Source: Aphrocallistes beatrix
Lineage: Eukaryota > Porifera > Hexactinellida > Sceptrulophora > Aphrocallistidae
DNA length: 64,000 bases
Direction of reading: 5' to 3'
Assembly: GCA_963281255.1 (NCBI GenBank)
Contig: OY725489.1
Location: 2,914,001-2,978,000, forward strand
The notes beneath the pieces are model-generated. The model saw nothing but the letters and a program-made list of their open reading frames with translations, was not told the origin of the DNA and did not search any database. Positions 1 to 9,762 of this stretch are shown here, one piece after another (the stretch's first letter is position 1; each line of letters starts with the position of its first letter). Position numbers and translations under genes: made by a program.

Positions 1-79
1 GTCGCGAATCCCTTAGTTTCGCAATTACATTGCAATATCTATATGTACTCGCTTCGTAATTGCATTTATACTAGTATAC

Positions 80-150
80 TTCGCTTACTAGCGCTGCGCG
101 GCTGGCGGACACTTTGTGTCCGCTTGAGGCACCCTTTGGCGACTATTGTT
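80..150 (+). repeat. GC-hairpin element fragment (hairpin end only)
   Basis: A GC-rich block in an AT-rich context matches the hairpin end of the dispersed GC-hairpin family (see 4580-5170). It includes the stem GGCGGACAC...GTGTCCGC and the following GGCACCC...GGCGAC hairpin. Only the end is present, and the outer arm is degenerate. Bases 1-79 and 151-205 show nothing recognisable. Confidence 0.7.
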
Positions 151-213
151 TTATTTAAATATCTCTAACTCAAATATCATTTGTATTTTCATGTTTTAAT
201 CCTCACTTATGAC

Positions 214-644
214 CAGTGGTGTTTTGGGGGGGGCGCGCCACCCCACTTTTTTCGCTTGGGGGGTCGCGGGGGGGCGCTGCCCCCCACTTTTTTACATTGT
301 ATCATTATCGCTATGTTGACTAAAACCTAAATATACTCGCAAACGCTTGTGATGAATTGGCGCGAAGCACAAAGTGGTAATCAGGTTACAGGAAGGAAAT
401 TCAAATCCCGTATGAGATTTGATACGAATTGATGTACAATGATATTTGACCACCTTAAGTCTGGGCGGTTACCCCCCAGACCCCCCATTACCTGCGCTCG
501 TTCCGCTCGCTTTTGGCCCCCCCTGAGTCTAAACCCTGTATCCGCCCCTGCCATCAGGGGATTAAAGTTTCACGAAAAAACACATAACTTTTTTACGGGA
601 AGGAAGCGCCCCCCCCCACTTCTATTTTTGGCAAAACACCGCTG
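214..644. mobile_element. hAT-type MITE, 431 bp, perfect 8-bp target duplication
   Basis: The ends are inverted copies of CAGYGGTGTTTTG followed by G-runs. The element is flanked by identical 8-bp CTTATGAC at 206-213 and 645-652. An 8-bp duplication plus CAG-initial ends is the signature of the hAT superfamily. The interior is unusually GC-rich, with long G and C homopolymers at 225-290 and 470-620, and encodes no transposase. It needs a hAT enzyme supplied from elsewhere. The open frame at 439-651 looks fortuitous. Confidence 0.85.
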
Positions 645-756
645 CTTATGACATATGTTAATCATCACATCAACAATTCTGAGGATACATTTATCCATAA
701 CTTCAATAATGGTAAATAAATTCACCGTCTAAAAACAATAATTAATAAATTGATCT

Positions 757-1250
757 TTAACCCTTAGAAGACATAGTGAAAAGCTTTCACGTAGTTGCCA
801 TAGTGGGGTCGTTTGAGACCCCAAATTAAAAAGTGTATAAAAGAGAGGAATGACAAAAAAGGTTCAAAAAAAGTGAATATTTATCTATATACAACAACTA
901 ATTGAATTTTGGAAGTATCAAAAAAAGAGATGAAATGACATTAGAAAATCACTAAAAGACCCCACTATGTCGTATGTGTAATAAATTCATTGGGGTACCA
1001 AAAGACCCCACTAAGTCAAATGCGTAATAAACTCACTGGGGTACCGAAATACCCCACTATGTCATATGCGTAATAAACTCACTGGGGTACCGAAAGACCT
1101 CACTATGTCGTATGCGTAATAAACTCACTGGGGCACCAAAAGACTCCACTATGTCGTATGCGTAATATATTCACTGAGGCACCGAAAGAGTCCACTATGT
1201 CGTATGCGAAATAAATTCAGTGGAGTAACGAAAGACCCTATCATGTCATG
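757..1250 (+). repeat. piggyBac-type end (TTAACCC) with 46-bp tandem array, ~6 units
   Basis: TTAACCCTTAGAAG starts at 757, resembling a piggyBac-superfamily terminus. About 200 bp inside begin roughly six diverged units of about 46 bp. Each carries the stem-loop core TGGGGTACCGAAAGACCCCA (6-bp stem, 8-nt loop) and a spacer such as CTATGTCGTATGCGTAATAA. The same unit forms the much longer array at 41349-42764, in the opposite orientation. No transposase or matching far end is seen here. Bases 1251-1680 hold only weak matches to a dispersed repeat (about 1300-1430). Confidence 0.7.
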
Positions 1251-1684
1251 TGCTTAATGATAGAAAAGATATCTCAACGGCTATTATAGTGTAAATCCTA
1301 CGTAGATTTCTATTTTATCACTTATAAAACGCTAATATGAAGATTTTATGGTGTAATAGCATATCAATATGTATTTCAAGGGTTTTTGGCATAGTTTGTC
1401 AAATGCTCTATCAGTCTGTCGACCAAAATGTTTACAAAGTGCTAATAAAGTAAACAAATTTCAAAATTAAGTAATAGACTAGCTTTCAAAGGGATAATTA
1501 TATGGGGTTTTCGAGGGTTTGTAATTCGAATATTGTGGTTTCGAGTGTCCATGATTGATATTTTCATTTATTTTGTTTAGAATAGGTCAATAAAATAAAC
1601 ATGTCAAAAAGATACTACATTCTAGCTTTAGATCGTTTAGTAAAGCAAAAGTTAGCATTTTTATCCTTCAACTATAGTTAGGAA

Positions 1685-2174
1685 TACCTTAGGCGCCCAA
1701 CATAGGCGTCGGACCCACCCGGCCACCCGGCATGGGCCGGGCGGCCCTAAGGGGCTGCCCGGCTCTACCCGGCATCGTCGGTTGTGGGCCGGATAGGCCA
1801 GGAGGGCCTACCTGACTGGGTACAAGCTTACCCGATACATTCCCAAAGTCCTAGAACCGTGTATAATGTAATTTAACTACTGTATCCACTAAAACATAGC
1901 AACTGACATCATGACGGACGACCGGAGAAAGCAGAATGGATAATCGATTTCTATATAGTTTTAGTTATGAGTGAATTGTGTGTGATATTTATTTATGCCG
2001 TGAATGTAGCGGCCCCGGAATCGATTGGGCCGACCCCGAAGTCTTCGGTCCGGGCGGCCCAAAGGGCCAGCGGGCCCATTTCCGACGCCTAGGGCGCCCA
2101 AGGAGCACCTCCTGCGGACACAATTTGTCCGCAGCCGCGCAGCGAAGGCAAGCGAAGCGCGCTTGTATATACTA
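1685..2174 (-). repeat. GC-rich hairpin block and GC-hairpin element end
   Basis: Two GC-rich islands stand in AT-rich DNA. Bases 1690-1830 contain repeated CCCGGC/GCCGGG palindromes. Bases 2025-2174 end with the GC-hairpin family terminus, with stem CAAGCG...CGCTTG preceded by GCGGACAC...GTCCGC. The rest of the element is missing; the maT transposon begins 12 bp downstream. The small frames here (1978-2219) are read through hairpins and are not called. Confidence 0.65.
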
Positions 2175-2186
2175 TATATACATATA

Positions 2187-3298
2187 CAGGGTGGCCGAAC
2201 GAAATTGAGACAAATTTAAAAATAACGTATTTTCATAAATTGATAAGTAGAGTTTAGACTCATAACAAAAACGTTTAGACTCATAACAAAAATGGCTGCC
2301 TTTTGCATCTTCACATTGTCGCAATCGTCCCTTAAATCGATCAATGCACCGGTTCACTTTGGACAGATCTAAATTCTCCCAAGCTCGTTGAATTTTGCTC
2401 TCCAGGTCCTGCAAATTCTTTGGTGGCTTACGGTGCACCTCCTGCTCCAGCATACCCCATATACCGTAGTCAAGGGGATTGAGATCAGGGGAGTTTGGCG
2501 GCCAATCTTCTTTCGTCCAAAAATCGATATTTTCCGTCCTCAAAAATTCTGCGATTCTGGTTGCCGTGTGGCAAGGGGCGGAGTCCTGTTGGAAAACGAG
2601 GTTGTGCTGACGACAAAGGGGAACGACAAAAGGAGCTAAAATTGCACTTTGGTACCGATCCGCATTCACAGTCTCTCCTTGCCTGTAGAAAACCAGATCA
2701 GTTTTTAGGTTATAGGCTACCCCTGCCCAGACCATGAGTTTTCGGCTAAATTTAATCTTTTCCACGATCGTTTTCTTATTCAAGGTTTCTTTGTCTCTTC
2801 TTTGATGTAAACACGATCATTTTGGCGATTAAGGGGCTGATCCATCAAGAAATATTTTTCATCGCTAAAAAGGACTCGTTTGTGCGAGTCGCGGTCCAAC
2901 TATCGACGAAGAGTTCTGGATCTTGTCTCTCTTTTTTGCCTTTTGGGGACTTGTGAGTGCTTGTTTCTTTTCCTTCTTCCTTGCTCTCAGTTTCAAGTCC
3001 CTTCGGACGATATCTTGAGCCGTGGATTTTGGAATTCCGATCTCTCGCGATTTTTCTGACTGACTGAGCTGGATTCCGGCGCAGACGATCAGCTCTTCGC
3101 ACTACGGTTCTTATTTGACAGTTCACCTCCAGAACCTAATTTCCTGTAGCTACTTCCACCATCTTGGAACTTTTTAACGAGCCTGTAGACTGTGGCTCGT
3201 GATATTCCGAGATCTTTTACAAGCTTCCAGATTTGAGACGCACTTTGTCCATTGTGAAAATAGGTCTCAACAACTTTTCTCTTCTTCAATTCATTCAT
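2187..3298 (-). pseudogene. maT-type (DD37D) transposase, frameshifted
   Basis: Cut-and-paste DDE transposase. The N terminus (MNELKKRKVVETYF..., from 3298) is a helix-turn-helix paired-like domain with GISRATVYRLVKKF. A second frame (2845-3126) holds FSDEKYFLMDQPLNR with the first catalytic Asp. The third (from 2783) holds QQDSAPCH and NSPDLNPLDYGIW. The second and third catalytic Asp are 37 residues apart, which is DD37D spacing. At least two frameshifts join these pieces (near 3100 and 2800), so it is inactive. The C terminus runs on through a 21-bp direct repeat (about 2250-2291, giving CYESK twice) into the inverted repeat, so the original stop appears lost. Confidence 0.9.
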
Positions 3299-3446
3299 TA
3301 TTGTTCAATCAATGACAATGTTGTCAATGCTATAGTTAATATAGTTGATACGTCTATAGTAAGTAAAAAATTTAAGGACCCCCTGACAAAATTTAAGGGT
3401 TGTTTTAAAGCAAGTATATTTGTCTCAATTTCGTTCGGCCATCCTG
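2187..3446 (-). mobile_element. Tc1/mariner (maT, DD37D) transposon, 1260 bp
   Basis: The element is bounded by nearly perfect 29-bp inverted repeats (CAGGRTGGCCGAACGAAATT and 9 further bases) at 2187-2215 and 3418-3446. TA lies at each edge (2185-2186, 3447-3448), the Tc1/mariner target. Length and single-gene layout are typical. It lies between a GC-hairpin end on the left (to 2174) and the opposite terminal motif of that family, TTAATCGAGTTTTAATGG, on the right (about 3459). It therefore probably inserted into the TA-rich part of such an element. Confidence 0.92.
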
Positions 3447-3726
3447 TATATATAAAAATTAATCGAGTTTTAATGGTAAGGATGATGCCTTATGGCATGG
3501 ATGGCGTATAACGTAAATTTGATCATTTTTGGTTTTGACAGGTATATATTCATATTTTCACACCTTTTACCAATAACCTCTATCTTATTAAGATATAACT
3601 GAGATCTCAACGATTTCAAAGGGGTATTCAATTATGGAGAATCCGATTTTCGCTCTTAAAAGTTATAAAGTCAATACATCATGTGTTAATGGCAGCAATA
3701 TATAAAATTTCTAGCATATGTATATA

Positions 3727-3908
3727 CAGTTCTCCGAATAACGGACACATCGGGGACTGTATTTTTGTCCTTTGTAGAGAGATGTCCGCTTCTCGAAGAT
3801 TGCATACCCATAGGAAGTACGGATCTCAATTCAATCCGTGCCACGAGGTCTGTCCGTTGTAGGGGGGTTGTCCGCTTCTCGGGATGTCCGTTTTGGGAGA
3901 CTCTACTG
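3727..3908. mobile_element. pogo/Tigger-type MITE, 182 bp
   Basis: Ends CAGTTCTCCGAATAACGGAC and, inverted, CAGTAGAGTCTCCCAAAACG begin with the CAGT typical of pogo-type elements. TA lies at both edges. Inside, ATGTCCGCTTCTCG-like motifs recur, giving imperfect inverted repeats through much of the length. There is no coding capacity. Confidence 0.7.
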
Positions 3909-4099
3909 TATCCACATTTTCATACCTTTTTTAAATTTCGACATTTGAAGTTAGTAGATGTAACGAATTGTTGAAGAAACTGCCAGGAGCAGAAAGCTGA
4001 TTTTTGACACTTGGGAGTCTTTTGGCTATGGCTCGAGTAAGTTCTAACCTCAGACGAAAATGTTGACTCATCCCTGAATTATGACGTCATTGTCACCTT

Positions 4100-4450
4100 T
4101 TTTGGCCGTAAGTGGTGGACATACCTGAGTTTAAAAGATATCGCCTTGAGATTTTTGTGAAGCTGCGAACATACATGTAGATGTACACCTCCTCATATGA
4201 TATTCAATATATGCTTAATCATTTTCATTACGTAGCATTTTGTGATTTAATTATTTTGCTTATTGCACAAAAACTAGAAGAGCTAGAAACTTGAGATTGA
4301 TAACAAAGGAGAAATATGACGCCCTCTAAAACCTATTTAATTCCTAGATCCATCGGAGATAGGACTTTTGAATAATTTGCGGTTAAAAATTTTGACGCGT
4401 CACCATCGCCTAATTAGAGCTAAATTTGAAGAGTTAGACATAAACATATG
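4100..4450 (-). repeat. Family C repeat (Helitron-like 3' hairpin family), partial
   Basis: Reverse-strand match to the repeat at 24100-24749. Shared landmarks are CACTTACGGCC, GATATCTTTTAAACTC, TTTTGTGCAATAAGCAAAA and the GATGACGCG block. The 3' hairpin end is missing here. The family is interpreted at 24100-24749. Confidence 0.6.
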
Positions 4451-4579
4451 TTTGTTGCAGTCAGAATGCGTTTTCAGTCGAAACGCGTTTCGACTTAACA
4501 TACTAGGCTGTTCAATAAGTCTTGCGGGTCATAATATATTTCGCTATTTGTAACAGTAAACCAGTTGTTTTAATATATA

Positions 4580-5068
4580 CAAGCGCGCTTCGCTTACTTG
4601 CACTGCGCGGCTGGCGGACACTTTGTGTCCGCCGGAGGCTCCCTTCGGTCGCCTGGGGGTCACAATAGTTAATTATAAGGGAGATAGCATCTCTAAATAT
4701 GTCTGTCGTATTGTGATAATCGATATCACTCGAAAAATGACCAAATTTGTCAATTTTAAAATTTTTCGATGCGTAATGATGACGTCATAACAAAGTGATG
4801 AGTCATCATTTTTTGATGATAGTTGCACCATATGTGAGGTATGTTAGTATACATAGTCTATTAAAGTTTCAGCCTTCTATCTCCTATAATGACTGAGTTA
4901 TGCTCGAATAACTCTGTTGCTTAACTTTAAAAATGTGACGAAGACGTCATAATTCCATGATGAGTCAACATTTTGGTCTGAGCATGAACTTACTGGAGCC
5001 ATAGCCAAAAGACTCGCACATGCCAAAAATTAGCTTTCTATGACCGGCAGTTTCTTCGATCAATTCGT

Positions 5069-5116
<48 letters not shown>

Positions 5117-5170
5117 TAGATAGATATAGATAGATAGATAGATAGATTAATCGAGTTTTAATAGTAAGGA
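4580..5170 (-). mobile_element. GC-hairpin family, full copy, 591 bp (Helitron-like)
   Basis: Best full-length reference copy. Read on the minus strand it begins TCCTTACTATTAAAACTCGA. It continues through a microsatellite ((GATA)n/(TA)n, 5071-5146) and about 400 bp of unique sequence. It ends in a stack of hairpins (GGCGACC/GGAGCC, GGCGGACAC/GTGTCCGCC, GCGCAGCGC, CAAGCG-AAGCG-CGCTTG). The flanks are A on the 5' side and T on the 3' side, with no target duplication. That fits Helitron A^T insertion, although the end reads CTTG rather than the canonical CTRR. No protein is encoded. Other copies or fragments: 22369, 29723, 51318, 51723, 56868, 57259, 57416, 58898 and 59998. Confidence 0.8.
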
Positions 5171-5245
5171 TACAACCTTACATCTTAACTTAAAAAAGTT
5201 TCTGATCAATTCATTTAAATATTACTTCAGCAAACTGGTAAAATT

Positions 5246-5412
5246 ATGGCTTCCAAGGATGACAATTTTAACCTGAAATGGAGGGCTTACATTGAATTTC
5301 GCACGAAACTCCGTATCCAGCCAGTACTCATCTACAACGAGTTGCAGGAGATATTATGTATGGGTACAAGTACAACTATAGTTTTGGACCGGAACCTTTA
5401 TCATCCGATTTG
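5246..5412 (+). pseudogene. mariner transposase N-terminal fragment
   Basis: Starts MASKDDNFNLKWRAYIEFRT, nearly identical to the start of the mariner frame at 43703. The following helix-turn-helix region is readable up to about LYHPIWKN. The frame then runs into the family D hairpin (from 5413), so the DNA-binding domain is incomplete and no catalytic domain exists. Confidence 0.8.
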
Positions 5413-6919
5413 GAAAAATGTCGGTCGACAGACCGATAGTGCAGCTCCAGGAAGTGACACGAAGGAACATGTAATATAAATATCCGATTACAAGGTGAAT
5501 TACTAATCTTACGGCATTCTAAGTGTGAAATTTTGAATCTACATATTAAAATACCCTATATTTGCCATTGAGAGCTAGGTTATAGCTCAAAATAAGTTTC
5601 TTTTTTAAAGGTGTGAAAATATGTATATATACATATGTTAGAAACTCATTAAATATTAGTATTATTACTTTCAAAGTGTTAAAATAGAATTCTACGTATT
5701 TAAAATATCGTATATTAGCCGTTGAAAACTCGCTTTTAGCTTAAAATAAGTTTTTTTTAAAAGGTGTGAATATATGTATATATACATATGTTAGAAACTC
5801 ATTAAATATTCATATTATTACTTTCAAAGTGTTAAAATCGAAATCTACGTATTAAAATATCATATATTAGCCGATGAAAACTCGCTTTTAGCTCAAAATA
5901 ATTTTTTTCAAAAAGGTGTGAAAATATGTATATATACATATGTTAGAAACTCATTAAATATTCATATTATTACTTTCAAAGTGTTAAAATAGAATTCTAC
6001 ATATTTAAAATATCGTATATTAGCCGTTGAAAACTCGCTTTTAGCTTAAAATAAGTTTTTTTTTAAAGGTGTGAATATATGTATATATACATATGTTAGA
6101 AACTCATTAAATATTCATATTATTACTTTCAAAGTGTTAAAATCGAAATCTACGTATTAAAATATCATATATTAGCCGATGAAAACTCGCTTTTAGCTCA
6201 AAATAATTTTTTTCAAAAAGGTGTGAAAATATGTATATATACATATGTTAGAAACTCATTAAATATTCATATTATTACTTTCAAAGTGTTAAAATCGAAA
6301 TCTACGTATTTAAAATATCGTATATTAGCCGATGAAAACTCGCTTTTAGCTCAAAATAATTTTTAAAAAAAAGGTGTGAAAATATGTATATATACATATG
6401 GTAGAAACTCATTAAATATTCATATTATTACTTTCAAAGTGTTAAAATCGAAATCTACGTATTAAAATATCATATATTAGCCGTTGAAAACTCGCTTTTA
6501 GCTCAAAATAAGTTTTTTTTAAAGGTGTGAAAATATGTATATTTACATATGTTAAAAACTCAAAATATTCATATTATTACTTTCAAAGTGCGAAAATCGG
6601 ATCCTACGTGATGAAATGCCCTACACTAGTCGTTGAGATCTTACTTATATCTTTAAACAAAGCTTTGCAGTGGAGGTGTTAAAATATGAATATATACTCA
6701 TAAAAACCGGAAGTGATGAGATTTTGCGAAAAAAAAGTCGACGGTGCACATCTACACCATAAAGAGATCCTACATGCGAAATTTGGTAAAATTCGGACTG
6801 TTAGATTTCGCAGTAGCGCGCGTACGGACATACATACATACATACATACATACATACGGACGGCGAGATACTCCGTCCATGCCATAAGGGCATCTCCCTA
6901 TAGGAGCTGCACTAAAAAT
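5413..6919 (+). mobile_element. Family D element with asymmetric ends and internal array, ~1.5 kb
   Basis: The 5' end is a hairpin (TCGGTC-GACA-GACCGA, 5421-5436) followed by TAGTGCAGCTCC. The 3' end is a short hairpin followed by GGAGCTGCACTAA (6903-6915). The 12-bp TAGTGCAGCTCC is thus an inverted terminal repeat, but only the 5' side has the outer hairpin. Such asymmetric ends recall Helitron2/Helentron-like non-autonomous elements (inference). A tandem array fills the middle, followed by a (CATA)n run (6831-6856) and an ACGGACGG...CCGTCC region. Related copies: 26902-27484, 38093-39236, and partial copies at 26460, 30371 and 33297. Confidence 0.65.
5590..6605 (+). repeat. ~152-bp tandem array, 7 units, dimeric higher-order pattern
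   Basis: GGTGTGAAAATATGTATAT-type starts recur near 5610, 5762, 5915, 6068, 6220, 6372 and 6525. Units 1 and 3 share variants (AGAATTC, GCCGTTG, CTTAAAATAAG), while units 2 and 4 share others (CGAAATC, GCCGATG, CTCAAAATAAT). Amplification by about 305-bp dimers is therefore likely. Copies of the element elsewhere have one unit (26960-27110) or several diverged ones (38370-39000). Confidence 0.85.
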
Positions 6920-7772
6920 GTGTGGTCCTAGCGTTATAGAGCTCGTTGAGATATGTTGCTACACTGATTTTTCTGTTATAAGCCAAAGTCTATGGGAAAA
7001 TAATGTTCAAGTGAAATGAAGTCAATTATGCACTAATCATTGAGTTATGCAATATCCATGCTATCCGCATACTATGCAAACACCTTTTGCTTGTTTTGAG
7101 GTTAAAATCATGATGCAACTTCTTAGTACCTCTCCCATCTAAATGTGGTTAATGCAGATTTCATTGGAAAGTTGACGATTTTTATTTTTAAGATACAAGT
7201 ACAATATTTTCTGCTGTGGATAGAAGGGATTTGACTCTGAAACAAATATATTTTAGCAATTTAAGTAAGACAAGCGCGCTTCGCTTGCTTGCGCTGCGCG
7301 GTTTGCGAACACTGTGTGTCCGCAGAGTAGCCCTGCGGGTGCCTGGGAATATTTAAGAAACGGTCGATTGCTTTTCTAATTCCTTACTAAAAATGTTCAT
7401 CTACGGTTAAAACTCAGGACTGGAGGAGACAACAATATTTGTCTCAAATTTTTGTTAAAATTCTCATTCTACAGTCTATATATCTCATTCTATATACAAC
7501 AAAATAATGTGAATTTTAAGGAAAATGAAATAAAATATTAAACGTTTTCTACACATTTTGAGCAGTGATCAGCTAATGTACATAAATTTCAAACCGAGAT
7601 CGAACAATTTTCATTTTCAAATCATATAGCTATATCACATCCGAATTAACGGAATAAAATTATGACAAAAAATGTTGTCGATATACTGATATGACATCTA
7701 AAAGATGATCAATCGTAGTCCTCGAAATAAAGATTCAGAATCTATTCGTTTGAAGACCATTGCAACTTAATA
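6920..7772. other. No gene; one GC-hairpin fragment at 7271-7350
   Basis: AT-rich sequence with no coding signal. The only recognisable item is an 80-bp GC-hairpin family end (CAAGCGCGCTTCGCTTGCTT...). Confidence 0.6.
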
Positions 7773-9037
7773 TATACAACGAGTGCTATCTTAGCAGCGG
7801 ATTCGAAGTCACACTTAATCGCTTATAACTCGAAAAGTATTCGTCCTAGATCAAAAATAATTATACCAGTGGGAAGAAGAGAGTTGGTGTATTTCATTTT
7901 TAAGTTAAAATTTTAAATTTTCACAAATAAAATTTTAAATTTTCACAAAATGAGTTAGCAGTGACACATCAAATTTAGGTCTCAGTTTTTGTTTAATATC
8001 TCATGAAATATTTATGATAAAACCTTTTCCTTTAAACTACGTTTATTTCAGCCTTGGTGTATTTTATATTTCAAATTTCAAATTAAAATATTAATTTTTG
8101 AACGAATTATTAATATTTGAATTTTACATTATAATAATGTGATATCACCGGGATTGAATCTATCAAAAATATCTTCTTTAATCACACCAGATCATATTTT
8201 GGTTGCTGAATTCGTGTCCAGCACTAAATTTCCAGCAATTTGATATATATATTGACCATATTTGGAGAATTATTTTGGTTGCCCGTACCTAGCAACGGCC
8301 AGGAATGTTAAAACATTCCGATCTCCAAATTTTAACACTCTGACATATCATATGTAGAATATATGAAGGTTTACCACATTCAACTATACCTGCCACAATG
8401 GTATGCCACATAACTTTCATATATTCCACATATGATATGTCAGAGTGTTCTAATTAGCATATTCGTACTCGCTGAACCTAGCCGAGAAGAACAAGGGGTC
8501 ACTCGATATGGTGGAATGTTTTAACATTCCTGGCCGTTGCTAGGAACGGGCAACCAAAATAATTCTCCAAATATGGTCAATATATATATCAAATTGCTGG
8601 AAATTTAGTGTTGGACACGAATTCAGCAACCAAAATATGATCTGGTGTGATTAAAGAAGATATTTTTGATAGATTCAATCCCGACGATATCACATTATTA
8701 TAATGTAAAATTCAAATATTAATAATTCGTTCAAAAATTAATATTTTAATTTGAAATTTGAAATATAAAATACACCAAGGCTGAAATAAACGTAGTTTAT
8801 AGGAAAGGTTTTTATCATAAATATTTCATGAGATATTAACCAAAAACTGAGACCTAAATTTGATGTGTCACTGCTAACTCATTTTGTGAAAATTTAAAAT
8901 TTTAAACTTAAAAATGAAATACACCAACTCTCTTCTTCCCACTGGCATAATTATTTTTGATCTAGGACGAATACTTTTCGAGTTATAAGCGATTAAGTGA
9001 AACTTCGAATCCGCTGCTAAGATAACACTCGTATATA
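7773..9037. mobile_element. 1.26-kb near-perfect palindrome (long-TIR element)
   Basis: The left arm 7773-8320 and the right arm 8512-9037 are inverted copies that differ mainly by a 24-bp duplication in the left arm (about 7920-7945) and scattered substitutions. The centre contains a second, smaller inverted repeat (8334-8370 against 8411-8449) and about 60 bp present only once (8450-8511). The element ends CAACGAGTGCTATCTTAGC / inverted ACGAGTGTTATCTTAGC, within (TA)n. No open frame of note is present. The single-copy centre (AGCCGAGAAGAACAAGGGGT) resembles the long terminal repeats of the element at 34409-36388, suggesting a related family. Confidence 0.88.
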
Positions 9038-9299
9038 TACAAGGGGTTTTTTCAAATATTTTTGTACTGATTTGAAAAGAAAAAGGCACTGTTAAGCTTT
9101 GGAGGATGATTAAAATGATTTTTGCATCGACTCTCATGAATTTCCTTTTTCAAAGGTTGCCTCACTGCAACAATCATTTCTGACCAGTCCCTTAGGTGTC
9201 GTTATAGACATATTTCATAAACTATAGAAATATACCACTGATAAAGTAATCTTATATCTTATACGTATATTAAAACGCAATGGTTTCTTTTCTTTTTTT

Positions 9300-9520
9300 T
9301 TTAAAAAAATCTAGAATTGATTGAGGAACTGGGAGGTGCTAGAAATGTGAAATTTTGCACACAGGTAAATAATAATGAGTCTACGATTAAGTTCGAAGAT
9401 CCAAACGAAATCTTCACACCTCGCCGAGATAGGTGACAAATTGTGCTGACCAATTAAATTCGTTTCTTTGATAATGCAAATACATTAGGATCAAACAGTA
9501 GTGATTTATGAATACAATCA
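9300..9520 (-). repeat. Family F repeat end (reverse copy)
   Basis: Contains GATTGAGGAACTGGGAGGTG and AGGTGACAAATTGTGCTGAC. These are reverse-strand counterparts of the ends at 23690-23895 and 55570-56036. It is a non-coding dispersed repeat lying just upstream of the OTU transposon reading frame. Confidence 0.5.
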
Positions 9521-9762
9521 AAAGGACTATTTGTGATTGAAATTCATTGGTTCATGTGAGAACCAATCAATTATCAGGCAACTTTTTACATTTCATTTCA
9601 TTTCATATTTTCCTCTCAAACGCCAGTATCTTCAATCTATCCAGAAATCCTTATCGCAAGAAAGTAGTTTTCTATTATAGTACAATAAATAATTACGTAA
9701 TTGATTTACGAATTGATCTTTGTAATTATTATTGGAATCTTTATTATGTACTGATTTTAGGT

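Larger units (their letters stand above)
4505..5412 (+). mobile_element. mariner fragment split by a GC-hairpin element
   Basis: A mariner inverted-repeat end (about 4505-4533, with GTTCAATAAGTCTTGCGGGT) matches the ends of the mariner at 43479-44831. After about 70 bp it is interrupted by the GC-hairpin insertion at 4580-5170. The mariner then resumes with its leader and transposase start. The 3' part is cut off by the family D repeat at about 5413. Order of events: mariner insertion, then insertion of the GC-hairpin element. Confidence 0.8.

Noticed and set aside
439-651. Pro/Arg-rich 70-codon frame
   Set aside because: It lies within the GC-rich hAT-type MITE and runs through its terminal repeat; no family resemblance.
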